From assembly GCA_029339505.1 (NCBI GenBank), contig JAQISU010000170.1, positions 2,250,001 through 2,314,000 of the forward strand: a stretch of 64,000 nucleotides of DNA. Reading direction: 5' to 3'. Under the pieces are notes generated by a model. That model had not been told where the DNA came from. It did no database searches and saw only the letters and a list, made by a program, of their open reading frames with translations. This stretch comes from Unio delphinus. Taxonomy: Eukaryota; Mollusca; Bivalvia; Unionida; Unionidae. The position numbers were made by a program, and so were the translations under genes. Shown here in pieces: positions 58,791 to 64,000 of this stretch; within the stretch, counting starts at the first letter, position 1; each line of letters starts with the position of its first letter.

Positions 58791-59190
58791 CCTTGCAGTT
58801 CTTATGTCGATGAATTAAAATATTCCAGAGATGAAATCTGCTGGGAGTTCTTAATTTCCCAAACTGTATGTACTTTTTGCACCAGTGTGCTTCCTCACAT
58901 GGTGTCTGCCACCACGCCCAATGTTAAGATTTGTGGCACACGACGTGCATGATGCATATCGGTTTTGATGGCTGAATTAACGGCAAATGTTTGGTATATT
59001 CCAAACTAAACTTCACCTTTTATATTTCTTCTCTCTATTCTTAGATTCCTCTGACCCTTGCCAACCCATTTTTGATATTTGAACATTTATGTTGGGGTAT
59101 AGGGTTAGGGTCCATTCCTTATTGATAAGTTGGAATTCGCTGGCACCACTTCCAGTTAGGCCTCAGTTACTCTTAAAAGCACTTATAAAA
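58791..59190. other. intergenic, no gene seen
   Basis: Nothing recognised between the LINE relic and the microsatellites. Confidence 0.5.
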
Positions 59191-59213
59191 TTACACACAC
59201 ACACACACACACA

Positions 59214-59284
<71 letters not shown>
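59191..59284. repeat. (CA)n-(TA)n microsatellite
   Basis: CA units then TA units; the TA tract is split by the DNA transposon and resumes at 62519. Confidence 0.95.
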
Positions 59285-59287
<3 letters not shown>

Positions 59288-62200
59288 GGTGTCCCATATT
59301 ATGCAAAAAAAAGTTTTTTTAAAATATTGTATAGCATACCCTCCTAAAAGTTTCCTTTTGGTTCCATAATAACATCTACAAAATTATAGGTCCTTCAAAT
59401 AATATTTAAGGGTCCCCCAAGGGTGATGAAATTTTAGGCAATAGTCATGATGGCATTCGACATTGTGAAAACAGTTCGATACGGTGTAATACATTAACCG
59501 TTCGTAACATGAAAAAATGACAGCCTATTTGACACAATTAGAAAGCTCTTGATTAGTATAATCTAGAAATGTATTACAGTGGTATACACCTAGATTTTAT
59601 TAGCTGCAGTTGTACAACAATTAAGGTGAAAAAACTGAAAATCGTACAAATACAACATAAAACGCTCAGTTCTACATATCCAAAAGATTGTGACGATTGC
59701 ACTTTGCAAAGTCATGCCTGTGCTTCTCGATAACTTGCATAAGGTATTGTTTTTGTTCTTCATCCTTAGTTATTGTAGCATTAAAATTATGGATAAGGGC
59801 GACACCCCGTTCGGCAACGTCATTGACACAGGCCAAATTACTGATCAACTTGAATGCAATCTTGTACGATTCACTTTCAGGCCAATCTTCAGCCGGAATG
59901 TTGAGGAAACTATCATCGATGGCGGTGGTTTTGAAGAAACTTCGTGAGATCGATAATTCATGCAGTGTGTGCGGCAGTGTCTGCAGTGACTTAACCGAAT
60001 GCAATCCTCGGTCATCTTTGATTGCTAACAGTAACTGTTTTTTCTCCTCGCACGACAGATGCTGAGAAAACAGAGATAGGGTAGCTAGTTCTTCGGTTAA
60101 TTACCACGAGTGACGCAACATCATTTTTAAGCCAATGTTCTTCAGTGCAACATCATTGTAGTCATCTAGTCTTTGAATGAGTAGAATGTCATTGTATGGC
60201 GCATCAACCACTACTCGAGATGCGAAGCAAGACTGAAGGTAGACGTTCACCACAAATCTGTTGAATCGTTGGATTCCCTGTAATTCACGGGCTGTTAGCT
60301 TGATAACAGATTCATTCCCATCAAAGACCAATTCAATCTTCATGGAGTAGATTGCCTTCGCCATCCAGCGAGCTCGATGTAGGGCACCAGGTTTTCGAAG
60401 CGTCGCTGAACTGTCCCGTCCAACCAGTGATGCTGCAAGTTGAAGAAATTCTTGATAATCATCTCGAGGGTGGCTGAGTTGAAACTGTTCTGCAATGAAT
60501 GTTTTAAGTTTGTCACACGCAGAGATTAATGGTGTCACAGTTGGCTTTGGTTGACGGTGGACTAAGTTGGACCATTTTTCTATGAATCGCTTAAAAAGCA
60601 GAATTTCAGGCCCAGCTGATGGACCAAAGAAGCACACATCAAATGCATCGGACAAAAGTACCTCGAACATGTGATGGCCACAGGCCAACCATAGCAAACT
60701 GCGACCAATGGCTGTCTCCAGAAGTGTGCAGGCTCCATTAAGTCTACCAGTGTTTGATGCTGTCGTGTCAAGACACATGCCAATCACAAGCAATTTGCAT
60801 TGCCATGACTTCAAATACTCCAGAACTGCCTCTGTTGCAGCCTTTCCTGATCCTGATGTCAACTTTGGCACACCCAGAAGTTTTGTGCTACCATCAACAA
60901 CAGAAGATAGCAAAACTGGCAATACTTGTTCAGTATCTACTCCTGTGAGATCAGGCAGCAGTTTGCCATCCCAGTGCACAACAGCTTTACTGGGTCTAAA
61001 GTCATCCTTGATCTGGGTGGCAGTTTCACAGTGAAACTTCAGTCTTTGGCGGTGAATTGTACTTTTTGAAAGTATTGCTGAGGATATTGAGCAGCCTAAT
61101 TCATTGACCACAGAAGCTAGGATCATAGTTGCTGTACGAACGCTTGTATTTGTTCGGTCCAATACAGCTGACACTTTCGGAGTGATTACAGTGCGACGAG
61201 TGCGTTTACACTGTTTACTGCTACTTGGCGTCGCAGATTTAACGATGAATTCGTCTGCTGAAGATTCATCTGATTTTGAGGAACTGCTGCTTGACTGTGA
61301 TGAGTTTGTTGTTTTGTCTTCATCATCTTCACATTCTTTAGCTCTGACAGTCGCCTGAACACTGCAGAGTTGTTCTGCTGTTGCGGCGGCTCGCTTCAGT
61401 TGTCGTTCTTTGCGCTCAGCCGATCGTTATCACGACAAAATGTTTTCCTGTCAACTGACCCAAGGCATCCGGCTCTTGACTCTTGCTGCAGTTTCAGAAA
61501 CTGACGGTCTTCCTTGTTTGTAATCAGTTCATTAGAATTAGCATGACTGATGTCAAACAGAATATCAAGTTTTTCACCATATTCTTTCTGGTTCTGCTGG
61601 TCCTTGGTGTTGTTCCTCGAGCGATGTTTCACCAAACCAACATGCTGACAATAAAGATCTTTGATCTTCTGAATAATGTTTGGTTTGTGGCGCACCGGAA
61701 GTCGAGATTTCATCCAGAAGGGCAACAGTTGATCAAACACTCGCTGTGCACTCTCTGCAACAGTCAATTTCTGCTGTCGGTGGTAGTAGACAAAATTCCT
61801 CATGATATCACGACCAGATGGAAGGCGAGCACCTGTGATCATGTCACGGGGATGTCCAATCAACCAAACTATATCCCTACTGCGAGTACTAGTCGATTTT
61901 GCTATTGCTCTGGAAATAATAATAACACTAATATTATTCAATTCAATTAATAATATTTTTTATTCTGTAAATATACTTTTTTTATGAATTAATAATATTA
62001 TGCACTAGCTGAAGTACCCGGCGTTGCCTGGGTAGTTACCAAAAAAAATCCTTTTTTCAAGTAAAGTTTTATTCTTACATTAAGTTTACAAAACATTGTT
62101 AAAAATACACAACTAACACAAAAAGTGACATGACAAATAATTATTAATAAGTAATATATATACTTGTAAGATGCAGTTGTTGAAATCCAGTTTTTCACAG

Positions 62201-62518
62201 TTTTGCATTGTTTGTATTTGAAACCACATTAGCATAAACATAAAGGTGTAGACATTGCTAGAATCTACTAATCAAGATCTTTCTAATGGTACCAAACAAT
62301 ATATCATGGGAACAGTGGTTGATTCACAGAAACTTTTAGAACTATGACCTGTTGAACGCTATTTACACCGATTTGCCAAAATTTCATGGGCCATGGGGGA
62401 CCCCTAAACATTATTTTAAAAGTCTCATTTTTTTGGGGTGTTATTTTGTAACCCAAAGGAAACTTTTAGAGGGGTATGCACCAACATTTTCAAAAAAAAA
62501 TTTTTTTGGGACACCCTA
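59285..62518 (-). mobile_element. hAT-like DNA transposon, 3.2 kb
   Basis: Ends are TAGGGTGTCCCA at 59285 and its inverse TGGGACACCCTA ending at 62518. Imperfect inverted similarity continues inward for about 150 bases (GCATACCC-TCCTAAAAGTTTCC on the left, matched on the right at about 62453-62480; GGGTCCCCCA inside). Both flanks are ATATATAT, which fits an 8-bp hAT duplication but is also the microsatellite itself. The minus strand carries one transposase-like gene with two breaks. Superfamily assignment is tentative. Confidence 0.8.
59672..61941 (-). pseudogene. transposase of the hAT-like element, one frameshift and one stop
   Basis: N-terminal part 61941-61420: SRDIVWLIGHPRDMITGARL, RRNFVYYHRQQKL-like block, then GLVKHRSRNNTKDQQNQKEY. 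A shift near 61420 moves the frame to a Lys/Arg and Ser-rich linker (KSDESSADEF) and the core (61174-60104): KAVVHWDGKLLPDL, GMCLDTTASNTGRLNGACTL with a likely catalytic Asp, and LLWLACGHHMFEVLL. A TAA at 60101-60103 (normally an aromatic-type codon position after RHSW) splits off the last part, which is in the same frame and reads SNLACVNDVAERGVALIHNF. About 730 residues in all. I know similar proteins only as repeats annotated as uncharacterised in invertebrates. Confidence 0.75.
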
Positions 62519-62540
62519 ATATATATATATATATATATTC

Positions 62541-63075
62541 AAGTCCTCCTTAGTCAACAGGACATATATTTTTAATCTGCAAATGGAATACACACCAGCC
62601 CAGATGATCTAAGTTGTGGTGTTCCACAGGGGTCTGTTCTTTGACCTGTTCCCTTCATTCTATACAACCAGCCACTCTCAAGTCTCTTAGATTATCATCC
62701 AGTGTCTGACCAATTGTACGCTGATGACACCCAAATATACAAATCTAGCCACCCAAGTGAAGTTGATGCTACCATCCAAGGAGTAGAGAGTTGCATTTCT
62801 GATGTGAAATCATAGATGATACGTAACACGCTGCGGATGAATGATGATAAAACGGAGATCATACCGATCACAACACAAATACTTTCTCATTCACATCCTT
62901 TACTCCAAACAATAAATAACAACAAATCCAACATTAAATTTACAGTCAGTAAGAAATATGTTCACATATTTTATGTTTTCTAATTTCATGGTGTTTGTTT
63001 TTTTAGTCATCTCATTATAGATGTTGTTAAGCACTTAGAGCCTCTAAAGATTAGGCGCTATACAAGTTCTCACTG
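62541..63075 (+). mobile_element. LINE (CR1/L2-like) relic, copy E: RT fragment and 3' end
   Basis: From TTCAAGTCCTCCTTAGTCAAC the sequence follows the RT of copies A and B, including CGCTGATGACACCCAAATATA (the A-DD-T box) at about 62719, then jumps at about 62960 to the 3' UTR (ATGTTGTTAAGCACTTAGAGC, GGCGCTATACAAG). Stops and a deletion break it. Confidence 0.85.
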
Positions 63076-63109
63076 TTATTATTATTATGATGATGATTAA
63101 TTATTATTA

Positions 63110-63159
<50 letters not shown>

Positions 63160-63160
63160 T
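63076..63160. repeat. (ATT)n tail of LINE copy E
   Basis: ATT tract joined to the LINE end. Confidence 0.93.
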
Positions 63161-63363
63161 GTTTGGATCATGTGACAATATGGCGTCATCTGACTTCGCA
63201 TAGCGGAGTGCAGGGAAAATAGGAAGCGTGGAACCAGACTTCCTTGATGTGCTTGGACACTCGGAACAATCTTGGTATTTTTCGTATTGTCGAGAATGTT
63301 CCGGACAAAACTTAACGGAAATGCCCGATGTTATTTGCAATGCGTCTTTAAGTTGTACTCATC

Positions 63364-63364
<1 letters not shown>
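63161..63364. other. probable 5' region of the downstream host gene
   Basis: Less AT-rich than its surroundings, with GTGACAATATGGCGTCATC (YY1/CRE-like strings). No exon identified. Confidence 0.35.
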
Positions 63365-63416
<52 letters not shown>

Positions 63417-63417
63417 C

Positions 63418-63474
<57 letters not shown>

Positions 63475-63475
63475 T
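63365..63475. repeat. (AAT)n microsatellite
   Basis: AAT units with one AAC interruption. Confidence 0.97.
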
Positions 63476-63628
63476 TTACAAAAAAGGAAAGGAAATAAGA
63501 CAACCAGCATATCTGACATGGCTGAGTACGAAATAGCAAGTTTCGAGGTAGATAGGCAGTTTTTACATGTCTACTAAAACCAAGAATTGTTCCCCATAGT
63601 TTAGACCGGAATTCCGTCATATTTTAAA

Positions 63629-63733
63629 ATGGCCGCCACCGAGAAAAGGAAATCGAACTTTGCCCCACAAGATTTATCTAGACTTTCGGAGGCTGAGAGA
63701 CTGCAGGTTTTAGCAGTCATGCGAAGAGCACAG
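63629..63733 (+). CDS. first coding exon of a host gene, RIM/rabphilin-like N-terminus
   Basis: AAAATGGCCGCC gives a strong start context that also matches a YY1 site. The 35 codons read MAATEKRKSNFAPQDLSRLS and end ERLQVLAVMRRAQ, then donor CAG|GTAAAAT at 63734, phase 0. The pattern DLS-x-L-[ST]-x-x-E-R-x-x-[IVL]-x-x-V-M-x-R resembles the start of the Rab-binding helix in RIM and rabphilin-type synaptic Rab effectors. The rest of the gene would lie beyond the window. The exon call rests on start context plus donor; the family on a short motif. Confidence 0.45.
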
Positions 63734-64000
63734 GTAAAATTACAGGAAAATAATCACATTTTAATAGCTGTTTCGAGCGAATATCATACATTCATTAATT
63801 ATGCGTCTTTTCCAAAATTAGCTGTCATTAGTCATAAGATCGTGTCTCCGTCTTGTCAAAAGTTAAATGGAGTTTGTCAGTGTCGCCATTGTTGCTAAAC
63901 ATAGATCAGCTTACTTGACTGGCTAAATCGTGATGTGTATAAATATCTTTGCCGACACTGTACAGTAAATGAACCAGAGTCTTATGCCAGCTTCAAACTG
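63734..64000. other. probable first intron of the 63629 gene
   Basis: The frame stays open to 63898 without recognisable content. No acceptor that clearly belongs to the next exon is seen before the window ends. Confidence 0.35.

Noticed and set aside
62015..62040. GTACCCGGCGTTGCCTGGGT string as a separate SINE
   Set aside because: A familiar-looking repeat motif, but it lies inside the DNA transposon's end region and no boundaries can be seen.

Overview
The window is animal genomic DNA, AT-rich and dense in microsatellites, and most likely from a marine mollusc. The basis for that is inference: two tRNA-derived SINEs of one family, several decayed non-LTR retrotransposons with (ATT)n tails, a Penelope-like element, MITEs, and spliced host genes with GT/AG introns and secreted-peptide processing signals. 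No prokaryotic gene organisation is present.

Region 1 (about 6.6-24.0 kb, + strand): a four-exon host gene, found by matching splice sites and reading phase, encodes a 122-residue secreted precursor. It has a signal peptide, a KR site, a C-x5-C loop and a GKKR amidation/cleavage site built across the exon 3/exon 4 junction, so it looks like a peptide-hormone or neuropeptide gene. Its two roughly 8-kb introns hold LINE relics, SINEs, microsatellites and a 0.4-kb miniature Polinton that keeps only the end of a packaging-ATPase gene. Just downstream is a nearly identical 1.07-kb tandem duplication (24.3-26.4 kb).

Region 2 (28.2-31.6 kb, - strand): relics of a LINE RNase H domain, and of a second virus-like element of another lineage (a Polinton-type DNA polymerase N-terminal fragment and a BIR-like domain).

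Region 3 (34,664-51,020): an apparently complete 16.4-kb Polinton/Maverick (adintovirus-like) element with about 210-bp terminal inverted repeats and a TTCTA target duplication. Order: packaging ATPase (-); zinc ribbon and phospholipase A2-like domain (+), joined by a possible -1 frameshift at A AAA AAC; integrase (+); a 1,240-codon polymerase B / SF1 helicase / HNH fusion (-); a Cys-rich protein, an HNH endonuclease and three proteins of unknown or probable virion role (+); major capsid protein; pX-like protein; adenain-like protease; an orphan; a two-TM membrane protein; and a minor capsid (penton) protein with an inserted helical block. Replication (PolB-helicase), integration (integrase plus TIRs) and virion formation (capsids, protease, ATPase, PLA2, membrane protein) are all represented, and no ORF of the set except the zinc-ribbon/PLA2 pair is visibly broken. 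Short CTAG- or TT-centred palindromes are scattered through the element, even inside its genes, and TATA-like strings sit directly before most start codons.

Region 4 (51.0-64.0 kb): Penelope fragments facing opposite ways, a 189-bp MITE with an exact 8-bp target duplication, three LINE relics, a 3.2-kb hAT-like DNA transposon with a broken transposase inserted in a (TA)n tract, and at the end the first coding exon of a host gene resembling RIM/rabphilin-type Rab effectors.
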